Positions 8,724-17,385 of a stretch of DNA of 64,000 nt are shown here, piece after piece. A program made the position numbers and the translations under genes. A model generated the notes under the pieces. It had not been told where the DNA came from and did not search any database. It saw only the letters and a program-made list of their open reading frames with translations. The stretch lies in assembly GCA_039815145.1 (NCBI GenBank), contig JBCBZW010000004.1, positions 1-64,000 on the forward strand. Reading direction: 5' to 3'. This stretch comes from Pseudomonadota bacterium. GTDB lineage: Bacteria; Pseudomonadota; Gammaproteobacteria; Steroidobacterales; JBCBZW01. Positions within the stretch are counted from its first letter, which is position 1; each line of letters starts with the position of its first letter.

Positions 8724-9025
8724 ACGAGTTTCACCTAAGGCTCTTCATTACGGGGCGCAGCCATCGCGGCGAAACGGCGGCCCGCAACGTTCGGCAGCTG
8801 TTCGGCGAAACTCTGCGTCAGCCGTACCAACTGACAGTGGTGGACGTGCTGGAGACGCCCGAGCTCGCGGAAGCCTCGAGGGTGATGGCCACGCCCACGC
8901 TCATTAAAGAATCGCCGGGCCCGATTCGCAGAGTCATCGGTGATCTATCCGATCACGCAGCGGTGCTTAGGGCTATCGGCGTCGAGCCGCGGCAGGAAGC
9001 AGAGGGAGGTAATGCGGGTGAGTAA
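8720..9025 (+). CDS. kaiB: Circadian clock protein KaiB
   Basis: A 101-residue thioredoxin-like protein, the usual KaiB length. It opens with HLRLFITGRS and contains VDVLETPELAEASRVMATPTLIKESPGPIRRVIGDLSD (residues 41-78), which matches the most conserved block of KaiB almost position for position, including the cis-proline ATPTL. In known clocks KaiB fold-switches, binds phosphorylated KaiC and sequesters KaiA. The ATG overlaps the kaiA-like stop by ATGA, and the 3' end overlaps the kaiC start, indicating coupled translation and a fixed stoichiometry. Confidence 0.95.
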   Translation: MNEFHLRLFITGRSHRGETAARNVRQLFGETLRQPYQLTVVDVLETPELAEASRVMATPTLIKESPGPIRRVIGDLSDHAAVLRAIGVEPRQEAEGGNAGE

Positions 9026-10532
9026 TGCAAACGCTGGCGCGGTGACCAAGCTGAAGACCGGCATCGACGGCTTCGACTCGATTTCCAACGGCGGTTTGCC
9101 CGTTGGTCGCACCACGTTGGTGTCGGGCACGGCAGGCAGTTCAAAGACAGTATTCGCCGTCCAGTTCCTGGCGCGCGGGTTGCTGGACTACGAAGAGGCA
9201 GGTGTCTTCGTGACCTTCGAGGAGACGCCAGCGGACATCAAAAAGAACATGCTCAGCTTCGGCTGGGATCTCGCGTCTTGGGAGGCCGAAGGCAAGCTCG
9301 CCATCGTCGATGCCTCGCCGGTGGTCGAAGAGGAGTCGGTGATAACCGGTGAGTTCGATTTCGGGGCGCTGATGGCGCGCCTGGAGAACGCCGTACAGCG
9401 TGTCGGCGCCAGGCGCGTATCGCTGGACTCCCTGGGCGCCGTGTTCACCAAGTTCGACAATCACATCATCGTGCGCTCGGAGCTGTTGAGGATTGCTGCC
9501 TCCTTGCGCAGCATCGGAGTGACGGCAGTCATGACCGCCGAGCGAACCGATGAGTACGGCGAGATCGCCCGCCATGGGGTCGAGGAGTTCGTGGCGGATA
9601 ACGTCGTCGTGTTGCGCAACGTGCTGGAGAACGAGAAGCGCCGTCGCACGATGGAGATCCTGAAGTTCCGCGGTACCGATCACCAGAAGGGTGAGTATCC
9701 GTTCTCGGTGATCGCCGATGAGGGCATCGTGGGCGTGCCCCTCTCGGCGGAGATGCTCAATCAGAAGACGTCCAATGTACGTACCACCTCCGGCAACGGC
9801 GAGCTCAACGAGATGTGTGGTGGCGGCTTCTTCCGCGACTCCATTGTGCTCGTGTCGGGCGCCACGGGAACAGGCAAGACCCTCATGGCCTCCCAGTTCC
9901 TGGCGGGCGGTGGCGCCGATGATCGTTGCCTGCTCTTCGCCTACGAGGAGAGTCGAGATCAGCTGATCCGCAACGCTGACGGTTGGGGCTTCGACTTTGT
10001 CACCATGGAGCGTCAAGGGCGCCTCAAGGTGGTGTGTGACTATCCGGAGGTGATGGGGCTCGAGGAACATCTGGTGCGGATGCGCTCCCTGATCGAGGAG
10101 TTCAAGCCGACGCGTATTGCGGTGGACAGCTTGTCGGCGCTGGAGCGCGGAGCTTCCCCGAAGAGTTTCCGCGAATTCGTGTTGGGACTGACCGCTGCCA
10201 TCAAACGCGAACAAGTCGTCGGGCTGTTCACGTCGGTGACTCCCTCCCTGATGGGAGGTACGTCGATCACCGAAGCGCACATCTCGACCATCACCGACTC
10301 GATCATTCTGCTGCGTTACGTGGAGCTCTTCGGGGAAATTACCCGCGGTATCGCGGTGCTCAAGATGCGTGGTTCGCGGCACGACAGGGACATCCGAGAG
10401 TTCGCGATCGACCAGACAGGGATGCAGATCGGCAAGACCTTCCGCACGGTCACCGGCATCATGGCGGGCAATCCCACCCACGTGGCAGCGAGCGAGCAAG
10501 AGCGTGTCGCCGATCTGTTCCGAGATCCTTAA
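9012..10532 (+). CDS. kaiC: Circadian clock ATPase KaiC (double domain)
   Basis: A 506-residue RecA-like protein with CI and CII domains. CI has a Walker A at residues 39-46 (GTAGSSKT, with Ser instead of the usual Gly before Lys) and the catalytic pair E70-E71 (FVTFEETP). CII has Walker A 283-290 (GATGTGKT) and E312-E313 (AYEES). The autophosphorylation residues are kept as S425-T426 in HISTITDS, followed by MRGSRHD and a C-terminal tail after MAGNPTH of the kind KaiA binds. It therefore should both hydrolyse ATP and autophosphorylate. Either ATG 9012 or GTG 9018 could be the start; GTG has better spacing from GGAGG. It overlaps kaiB by 8-14 bases. Confidence 0.95.
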   Translation: MRVSNANAGAVTKLKTGIDGFDSISNGGLPVGRTTLVSGTAGSSKTVFAVQFLARGLLDYEEAGVFVTFEETPADIKKNMLSFGWDLASWEAEGKLAIVDASPVVEEESVITGEFDFGALMARLENAVQRVGARRVSLDSLGAVFTKFDNHIIVRSELLRIAASLRSIGVTAVMTAERTDEYGEIARHGVEEFVADNVVVLRNVLENEKRRRTMEILKFRGTDHQKGEYPFSVIADEGIVGVPLSAEMLNQKTSNVRTTSGNGELNEMCGGGFFRDSIVLVSGATGTGKTLMASQFLAGGGADDRCLLFAYEESRDQLIRNADGWGFDFVTMERQGRLKVVCDYPEVMGLEEHLVRMRSLIEEFKPTRIAVDSLSALERGASPKSFREFVLGLTAAIKREQVVGLFTSVTPSLMGGTSITEAHISTITDSIILLRYVELFGEITRGIAVLKMRGSRHDRDIREFAIDQTGMQIGKTFRTVTGIMAGNPTHVAASEQERVADLFRDP

Positions 10533-10538
10533 GCCCTA

Positions 10539-11570
10539 ATGGATCCCGATGGCAGTGGGGTATTAGGCAAGGCGCAAGGGCATGAGCTCTTGGCGGCAAT
10601 GGCGGATGGGTTGGTGGTCATCGACCCGGCCGGTGTCGTTTGCTTTGCTAACACCGCTGCTCATCGGCTGTTCGGTCACGCTCGTGACGAGGGGATGGTC
10701 GGTCGCCTGTTCGGTGTGCCCGTGGCGGCCTCGGGCTTGGCGGAGATCGAACTCGTCAGCGGCACGTCCATACGGCTTGCTGAACTGAACGCTAGCAGGA
10801 TCAGCTGGGGCAACACGCCGGCTTGGTTGGTAGTGTTGCGGGACGTGACCTCTCGACGGGAACGCGAGCGTGGTGTGTTCCGCAAGGCGCAGGAATTCGA
10901 AGAATTCGCATACACCGTCTCCCACGACCTCCAAGAGCCGTTGCGTACGATCGAACAGCTGGCCCTGGCCTACCTTGAGGACTTCGCAAAGCCGGAGCCC
11001 ACCGAGGCTCAGAAGCTCGTGCAGATGATGCAGGACATCGCCGCGCGTGGCCGGGGCATGGTGAGCTCCCTGATCGATTACGCCGCCTTGGGTGGCGATA
11101 TGGACACGCAGGTGCCGTGCGATCTGGGGCGTGTGTTCGAAGACGTACTTGCCAACCTCGGTGCCGAGATCCGAGCGACGGACGCCGTGGTGATGGCGGA
11201 GACGCCGTTACCGACCGTCGTGGCCAACCCGGTGCACATGGTGCAGCTGCTGCAGAACCTGGTGGCCAATTCGCTGAAGTTCCGTTCCTACACTGCCCCT
11301 GAGGTGACCGTTAACGCCACGGAGCGCCAGGTGGACTGGCGTATCGACGTCTGTGATAACGGCGTGGGAATTCCCGATGGGCAGGGCGACTACGTGTTCG
11401 GCGTATTCGCCCAACTGGCCCACTCCGAAGCTGCGATCGGCAGCAAGGGGTTGGGGCTGGCGGTCTGCAAGAAGATCGTGGACTACCACGGAGGGATGAT
11501 CTGGGTCGATCCCGCCTACCGCAAGGGGTGCAAGGTGTCGTTCACTCTCCCGCACTCGCCGCCTGAGTAG
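10539..11570 (+). CDS. PAS sensor histidine kinase, last gene of the Kai cluster
   Basis: A 343-residue soluble kinase starting 6 bases after kaiC. Residues 14-105 form one PAS domain; the HisKA domain carries H129 in YTVSHDLQEPLRTI, and the HATPase_c domain carries LLQNLVANSLKF, CDNGVGIPD and GSKGLGLAVCKKIVDYHGG. The DLQEPLR type of H-box is typical of phytochrome-like and SasA-like kinases. No membrane segment and no KaiB-like domain. As the gene directly behind kaiC it is the best candidate for reading out the KaiC state, possibly phosphorylating the receivers at 7308 or 7875. The stop lies 2 bases from the convergent PII gene. Confidence 0.9.
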   Translation: MDPDGSGVLGKAQGHELLAAMADGLVVIDPAGVVCFANTAAHRLFGHARDEGMVGRLFGVPVAASGLAEIELVSGTSIRLAELNASRISWGNTPAWLVVLRDVTSRRERERGVFRKAQEFEEFAYTVSHDLQEPLRTIEQLALAYLEDFAKPEPTEAQKLVQMMQDIAARGRGMVSSLIDYAALGGDMDTQVPCDLGRVFEDVLANLGAEIRATDAVVMAETPLPTVVANPVHMVQLLQNLVANSLKFRSYTAPEVTVNATERQVDWRIDVCDNGVGIPDGQGDYVFGVFAQLAHSEAAIGSKGLGLAVCKKIVDYHGGMIWVDPAYRKGCKVSFTLPHSPPE

Positions 11571-11572
11571 GG

Positions 11573-12211
<639 letters not shown>

Positions 12212-12901
12212 ATGACCATCGCCTCCCTCGTCCGGCCACTGCTCGCCGCGCTCGTTCTGGCTCTCAGCGTTCCCGCCCACGCCGTCGTGGCCGAGTCGGC
12301 GGAAGGGGTGTCGCCCGTGCTGGTGGGTAGCCAGGCACCGGCCTTCACCCTGCGCACCTCGGAAGGTGAGGCCTACGAGTTCAACCCCGAGCAGCTCGAG
12401 CGGCCCGTGCTCCTGGCCTTCTACCGCGGCGGCTGGTGCCCCTACTGCAACGCCCAGCTGATGGGGATGCGCGCCATCGAAGACGACCTCCAGGCCCTCG
12501 GCTACGACCTGCTCTTCGCCAGCGCCGACAGCGTGAAGACCCTGGCCGCGGCCGTGGCTGAGATGGCGATCGAGGGCGAGGACGATGCGCCAGCCCCCGG
12601 CTACGCCCTCCTGTCGGACGCCAGCATGGAAGTCGCTGAAGCCTTCGGTGTGGCCTTCCGCATGGCGGATGAGGACGTGGAGAAGTACAAGGGCTACGGC
12701 ATCGACCTCGAGGCCGCTTCCGGTTACGACCACCACACCTTGCCCGTGCCGGCCGTGTTCCTGATCGACGCCGAAGGCGTGATCCGCTTCAGCTACGTCA
12801 ATCCGAACTTCCGCTACCGTGTGGACCCGCGCCTGCTGCTCACCGCCGCCGAGGTGGTGCTGACGCAAAAGCCTCTGGCTCCCCTGCGCAACAGTCGCTA
12901 A
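12212..12901 (+). CDS. Exported peroxiredoxin-like (AhpC/TSA) protein
   Basis: A 229-residue protein with a signal peptide (LVRPLLAALVLALSVPAHA, residues about 5-23), then a thioredoxin-fold AhpC/TSA domain beginning GSQAPAFTLRTSEG. The active site reads FYRGGWCPYCNAQL, a CxxC form typical of peroxiredoxin-like proteins of the PRX_like2 type instead of the TxxC of classical peroxiredoxins. VPAVFLIDAEGVIRFSYVNPN forms the usual later strands. It probably acts in the periplasm as a thiol peroxidase or reductase. The ATG at 12212 follows GGAG; an upstream in-frame start would disrupt the signal peptide. Monocistronic, with a hairpin after the stop. Confidence 0.85.
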   Translation: MTIASLVRPLLAALVLALSVPAHAVVAESAEGVSPVLVGSQAPAFTLRTSEGEAYEFNPEQLERPVLLAFYRGGWCPYCNAQLMGMRAIEDDLQALGYDLLFASADSVKTLAAAVAEMAIEGEDDAPAPGYALLSDASMEVAEAFGVAFRMADEDVEKYKGYGIDLEAASGYDHHTLPVPAVFLIDAEGVIRFSYVNPNFRYRVDPRLLLTAAEVVLTQKPLAPLRNSR

Positions 12902-12911
12902 CGGGAATTCT

Positions 12912-12940
12912 AGGCGCTGTCCACTAGGGGGCTAGCGCCT
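12912..12940. terminator. Hairpin between convergent genes
   Basis: AGGCGCT (12912-12918) pairs with AGCGCCT (12934-12940). It lies just past the stop of the peroxiredoxin-like gene and includes the last codons of the convergent esterase. No T-tract follows, so termination efficiency is uncertain. Confidence 0.45.
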
Positions 12941-14066
12941 TGTAGAGGTAGGGGAGGCTGCGGTCCAGGCGGTAGTCGATCCCCGAGTGGGTGCCGTCGA
13001 ACTCCTCGTACACGTGCTCAATGGCCGCGTCGTGCAGCTTTGCCGAGAGTTGGCGGGCGCCGAAGTGGATGTGGTACTGGTCGCGCCAGCCGCAGTCGAT
13101 CCACAGCCCGTGCAGGTTTTGCAGGCCCTTGCGGTAGCGGCTCACCATGTTCACCGGATCGTGCGTGAGCCATTGGCGCCAGCGCGCCTTGAGCAGCTCG
13201 CCCGTGTCCAGGTGGAAGGGCAGGCGGAAGCCGTTCGGGGCGGTGGGGTCCGGATCGTAGGTCGCGGCCATGCAGAGATTCATGAGCGTATGGATCTCAT
13301 GGCCGGTCAGACGCGGTTGCTGCCAGGCGTATTCGAGGAAGCGTGCGACGCGACCATCATCGAAGCCTTCCGCGAGCGCCTTGTCTCGCGCGTTCTTGCC
13401 GGCCAGTGGCTTCTTCTTGCCGCGCGCCGATGCCTTCGCTTTCTCCGCCGGCGATGATTGCTCGCGGTAGCGCGCCAGCAGCGTGAGGGTCTCCGGCCAA
13501 CCGCTGCGGTACACGAAGTCGAAGTAGGCATCCCCGGCGTGGCTGGCTACCGCGCCCCAGGTGCGCCAGTACTTCATGCCTTGCACCAGTGCGCCGTAGC
13601 CCCCCGAGGATTTGCCGAAGCAACCGCGGTGGTCGCGGTCGGCGAGCGTACGCAGCTCTTCATCGATGAAGGGTACGATCTCCCGGGTCAGGTAGTCGGC
13701 GTAGGGGCCGATCGCGCTCGAGTTGACGTATTGGTTGCCGCCGAGGCCCGTGAAGCAATCGGGGAACACCAGGATGCACGGGCCGATCTTCTTCTCATGG
13801 AGCAGGCGCGCCACCCGCTCGGGGATGGTCTCCTCAAAGCCACGCCAGCTCACGTGGGCGGGGCCGGCCGAGGTGTAGGCGGCGAGGTCGTAGAGCACCG
13901 GCAGGGGGCGAGGTCGGGCGCGGCCCGCGTCGCGGTCGTACTGCGGCGGGAGCCAGACGTGCACCTTGCGCGTGGTCGGGTCGCCCAGGGGGTTGTCCGC
14001 CAGTAGCGTCGAGGTGTGTTCGAGCGTCAACAGGCGACCCTCGAGCCAGTTGGGGCGTTTCAGCAA
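12924..14066 (-). CDS. Esterase of the esterase D/enterochelin-esterase superfamily
   Basis: A 380-residue alpha/beta hydrolase without a signal peptide. The nucleophile is probably S153 in GCFGKSSGGYGAL (GxSxG form), preceded by LTREIVPFIDEELRT, a hallmark of the putative esterase family, and the catalytic His is in EEFDGTHSGIDYR near the C terminus. VHVWLPPQYD near the N terminus is the first core strand. A basic insert around residues 215-235 (KASARGKKKPLAGKN) is unusual and probably a surface loop. The substrate cannot be predicted. Confidence 0.82.
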   Translation of the reverse strand: MLKRPNWLEGRLLTLEHTSTLLADNPLGDPTTRKVHVWLPPQYDRDAGRARPRPLPVLYDLAAYTSAGPAHVSWRGFEETIPERVARLLHEKKIGPCILVFPDCFTGLGGNQYVNSSAIGPYADYLTREIVPFIDEELRTLADRDHRGCFGKSSGGYGALVQGMKYWRTWGAVASHAGDAYFDFVYRSGWPETLTLLARYREQSSPAEKAKASARGKKKPLAGKNARDKALAEGFDDGRVARFLEYAWQQPRLTGHEIHTLMNLCMAATYDPDPTAPNGFRLPFHLDTGELLKARWRQWLTHDPVNMVSRYRKGLQNLHGLWIDCGWRDQYHIHFGARQLSAKLHDAAIEHVYEEFDGTHSGIDYRLDRSLPYLYKALAP

Positions 14067-14195
14067 GCGCTGCTCTCCTTTGCTAGGCCGGCGAGTTCGT
14101 CCGGGCGTGAACCGTGTGCTGGCGGCTCGCCGGGGACGCCGTGGTAAATTCCGGTGTCCCCACCGAACGCTTCAGCACTCCTCGCCCAGCTCGTC

Positions 14196-15056
14196 ATGAT
14201 AATTCAGTGTCCCGCCTGCAAACTGCGGTACGACGTCAGCAATCGTGCTCCGGGTACGCGTGCCCGATGCCGCTGCGGCTGCACCTTCGAGGTGCCGGCC
14301 CGGGACGCGCAGTCCTCGCACGGCGTGCGCTGTGGTGGCTGCGGAGCGCAGAACCCTTCCACGGCTCGTCGCTGCGGATATTGCGACGCAGCGATGTCGA
14401 CGGTCAGCTGCCCCGCCTGCCTCACGCTCAATCCTGCCCATTACAAGCACTGCTCCCAGTGCGGTGGCGACCTGCAGGCCCCGGCGAGGGTGATGGAGGA
14501 CGAACGCGAGAAGCCCCTGGAGTGTCCGCGCTGCGAGGAAAAGCCGCTGGAGGCGCGCTTGCTGGCCGACACCTTGGTGGACCAGTGCACCGACTGCGGC
14601 GGCGTCTTCCTCGATCACGAGGTGCTAGGCGCGCTGTTGAACGATCGTACGCGCCAGTCGCCCCTGCGCGAACGCATGCTCAAGCTGCCAAGTGCCGGGC
14701 CCCTGCCGGATCAGCGAAAGGTGGTGTACCTGCGTTGCCCCGAGTGCGCCACCATCATGACGCGCCGTAACCCCGCCCACCGATCGGGCATCATCGTAGA
14801 TGTGTGCACCGCTCACGGCGTGTGGTTCGACGATCGAGAACTGGCCATCCTGATGCAGCTGGCCGGAGCCGGCGCCGAGCTGAACGTGCTGCCCAAGCCA
14901 AACCCACTGGCCGGGGTGGGGCCCGGGGATGCCGGCCCGGGCCGCAGTTCGCTGCCGCACATGCCCGATGGCGGTCTGGGGTCGCCACCGCGTGATATCG
15001 ATGTGAGCATCGGCGATGTCGTCGACTTGTTAAGCATCGTAGGTCGGCTGTTCTGA
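14196..15056 (+). CDS. Multi-zinc-ribbon protein with two TFIIB-type zinc fingers
   Basis: A 286-residue cysteine-rich protein. It begins with an MJ0042-like finger (IIQCPACKLRYDVSN, then CRCGC), followed by a double zinc ribbon (CGGCGAQN, CGYCDAAM, CPACLTLN, CSQCGGDL) and two copies of a TFIIB-type ribbon: ECPRCEEKPL...QCTDCGGVFLDHEVL and RCPECATIMTR...CTAHGVWFDDREL. In the last copy the second CxxC has become CxxH. The C-terminal 60 residues are Gly/Pro-rich. Such proteins often act as small metal-binding adaptors; no catalytic domain is present. The start ATG 14196 begins the first finger but has a poor ribosome-binding site. Confidence 0.75.
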   Translation: MIIQCPACKLRYDVSNRAPGTRARCRCGCTFEVPARDAQSSHGVRCGGCGAQNPSTARRCGYCDAAMSTVSCPACLTLNPAHYKHCSQCGGDLQAPARVMEDEREKPLECPRCEEKPLEARLLADTLVDQCTDCGGVFLDHEVLGALLNDRTRQSPLRERMLKLPSAGPLPDQRKVVYLRCPECATIMTRRNPAHRSGIIVDVCTAHGVWFDDRELAILMQLAGAGAELNVLPKPNPLAGVGPGDAGPGRSSLPHMPDGGLGSPPRDIDVSIGDVVDLLSIVGRLF

Positions 15057-15201
15057 GCGGCCCAGGGGTGTAGGCGCCGCGGTTTCGCCTGTGCCTCGAT
15101 CCGCGTTATCGTCGGGATATAGGCCCTGAGTGTTGCCCGGACCCTAGCGTTGGGTGCCGCTCAACTGGGGTCGGCCCATCACCATTCGGAGGGTGAAAGC
15201 C

Positions 15202-15711
15202 ATGAATGCTAAATCGCGTGCCGCGCTACTCATCAGCACCTTGGGGCTCGGCCTCGCCGCCGGACCTTTGTCGGCGCAGCTGGCGGAGTCAGACGATGCG
15301 CCCGCCGCTGACCTGTCCCTGCCCTCGAGCAGCGAAATCGCCGCTCCTGCGCCCCCGGCGCGTCCGCAGGTGCCCTTCGCCTCCGCGGTGGAAGACGAGG
15401 TGGTCGTGTACGGGCGCCGCGATCCTCTGGGACTGCCGGACAGCGTGCGCACGGACATCTGGCGCTCTCAGCGCCGTGAGATGCAGGCGATGCTGCTCGA
15501 ACGCGAACGCATGTCGAACAAGGTCGCCCTCGAGGGCTTCGATGCGCTGCTCGGCACTAGCCTGCGCATCCTGCCCACCTACGATCCGGCCAACGAGCGT
15601 CGCATCGAGTATGGCGTAAACGACAGTGCTCCCGTCGGCCTAATTAATATCTTCGGCGGTAGTTTCGGCAAGAAGAACAACAAGTCCTCGGATCGCCAGC
15701 GAGACTATTGA
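15202..15711 (+). CDS. Exported protein of unknown function
   Basis: A 169-residue protein with a clear signal peptide (SRAALLISTLGLGLAAGPLSA). The mature part starts with an Ala/Pro-rich acidic linker, then EDEVVVYGRRDPLGLPDSVRTDIWRSQRREMQAMLLERERM, a helix rich in Arg and Glu, and ends with a basic KKNNKSSDRQRD tail. I do not recognise a family. GGAGG lies upstream of the ATG. The stop overlaps the next start (TGATG), so it is cotranslated with the DUF885 protein. Confidence 0.65.
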   Translation: MNAKSRAALLISTLGLGLAAGPLSAQLAESDDAPAADLSLPSSSEIAAPAPPARPQVPFASAVEDEVVVYGRRDPLGLPDSVRTDIWRSQRREMQAMLLERERMSNKVALEGFDALLGTSLRILPTYDPANERRIEYGVNDSAPVGLINIFGGSFGKKNNKSSDRQRDY

Positions 15712-17378
15712 TGCCCCATTCCCCGCGCCGGGGCGTCGCAGTGCTGGCGTGGTGCGCTCTGTCGATGGGGATGTTTTCCTCGTGGGTGAGCGCGCAACCC
15801 TCGCCGGCGTTGACCGTTGAGCGAGCCTACGCTGAACTCCTCGAGGTGCATTCCAGCACCCGCGCCCTCATGGAGCCCGTGCGGGACGAGGGCGGCGTGG
15901 CCGATTGGTCTGCCGGCACGATCGCCGCCACCCTGAGCACCCTGCGCGGCCTGCGCCAGCGCCACGGAGCGCTCGCGGAGGTGTCCTGGGATCGCAGCCA
16001 ACGGGTCGATTGGCTGCTCGTGCGCAGCCTGCTGGATGGGCTCGAGTTTCGCCTGCGCGTGTCCCGCCCCTGGGCGCGTGACCCAGGCCACTACGTCGAT
16101 CGGATCCAACGACTCCCCTTCGTACAATTCCCGGCGAGCGGAGAAGACCTGCAGCGTTTGCGCGATGGACTCGAGCGCGTCCCCGCGCTGCTCGCCAGTG
16201 CACGCGCGCAGCTAGATGATCCCGCCGCGGACTACGTCACCCTGGCCCTGTACAACCTCACCCATCACGATGGGGTGGGTCACGGCCAGGCCTATCGGGC
16301 CGAACCACCGGCCGGGGTGATCGGGTGGTACGAGGATTTGCTGGCCCGGGTCGCGGAAGACCAGGCGGAGCTGGTGCCCCAGGCCAGGAAGGCGCGCGAT
16401 GCCGTCGTCCAGTTCCATGCCTGGCTCGATGAGCACAGGGCCGAATGGCAGGGCACGGCGGGGGTCGGGCGAGCGCAGTTCGACTGGTACGTGCGCCAGG
16501 TAAAACTGATCCCCCTCAACACCGATGCCTTGCTGACCCTGGGCGAGCGTGAGTACGAGCGCCTGGTCGCCTACCTCACCCTGGAGCGTCATCGCAATCG
16601 CCACCTGCCGGTGCTGCAACCCGCCCAGAGCGCTGAAGAGTACGAGGCCCGCATTCGGGCGGCCGATGAGCAGATCCGCGCGTTCATCGTCGAGCGCGAC
16701 ATCATCACGGTGCCGCCCTACGTGGGGGAGTTGGCCACCAACGTGCCCTGGATGGTGCGCGCCCAGGGCCGCAACTTCTGGGAGGAGATTCAGTATCGCG
16801 ATCCCCGCCCGGATCATGTGCACGCCGTGATCCCCGGCCACCGCTTCGACTGGCTGTACGCCGCCAATCAGCAGGACCCGATCCGCTCGCCCTACTGGGA
16901 GGGCGCGCGCGTGGAAGGGTGGGCCGTGTACCTGGAGGAGATGTTCCTGAACGCGGGCCTGCTGGACGAGCTGCCGCGCACCCGCGAACTCTTCCACATC
17001 TTCGGCATCAAGCGAGCGGTGCGCGTGCGCGCCGACATCGAGATGCAACAGCATCGCATGAGCGTGGAAGAGGCCACCCGCTACATGGTCGAGCGCGTGC
17101 CTTTTCTCGACGAGAACGTGGCGCGGGTGGACGCGGAGATCTACCTGCGCCGCCCCCCGGGCTACGGCATGGGCTACCTCATCGGCATGGTGCAGATGGA
17201 GGCCCTGCTCGCCGACCGCGCCCGCCAGCTCGGCGATGACTTCGAGCTGAGGGCCTTTCACGATGAGTTTCTGGCGGCAGGTCGCATACCTATATCCCTC
17301 ATTCGCTACGAGATGACGGGGCACGACGACGAGCTGCGTCAGCTCTTACCCTACGTGCCCTTGTTGGCCACCCACTGA
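15711..17378 (+). CDS. DUF885 family protein with altered metal-binding motif
   Basis: A 555-residue exported protein (signal peptide ending near FSSWVSAQ). The C-terminal half carries DUF885 landmarks: VEGWAVYLEEMFLNAGL, RVRADIEMQQHRMSVEEA, PPGYGMGYLIG and FHDEFLAAGRIPISLIRYEM. DUF885 proteins normally have a HExxPGH zinc-peptidase-like motif; here the corresponding residues 371-377 read HAVIPGH, so the catalytic Glu is Ala. The related gene at 52189-54000 keeps HEARPGH. This copy may be inactive, or may have a changed role. It follows the small exported protein with overlapping stop and start, and is followed 7 bases later by the ureohydrolase. Confidence 0.8.
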   Translation: MPHSPRRGVAVLAWCALSMGMFSSWVSAQPSPALTVERAYAELLEVHSSTRALMEPVRDEGGVADWSAGTIAATLSTLRGLRQRHGALAEVSWDRSQRVDWLLVRSLLDGLEFRLRVSRPWARDPGHYVDRIQRLPFVQFPASGEDLQRLRDGLERVPALLASARAQLDDPAADYVTLALYNLTHHDGVGHGQAYRAEPPAGVIGWYEDLLARVAEDQAELVPQARKARDAVVQFHAWLDEHRAEWQGTAGVGRAQFDWYVRQVKLIPLNTDALLTLGEREYERLVAYLTLERHRNRHLPVLQPAQSAEEYEARIRAADEQIRAFIVERDIITVPPYVGELATNVPWMVRAQGRNFWEEIQYRDPRPDHVHAVIPGHRFDWLYAANQQDPIRSPYWEGARVEGWAVYLEEMFLNAGLLDELPRTRELFHIFGIKRAVRVRADIEMQQHRMSVEEATRYMVERVPFLDENVARVDAEIYLRRPPGYGMGYLIGMVQMEALLADRARQLGDDFELRAFHDEFLAAGRIPISLIRYEMTGHDDELRQLLPYVPLLATH

Positions 17379-17385
17379 GGCGGCG

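Noticed and set aside
9141-10499. A 452-codon open frame on the minus strand opposite kaiC.
   Set aside because: It is the shadow of KaiC in GC-rich DNA: no ribosome-binding site, skewed His/Arg/Gly composition, and no recognisable domain.
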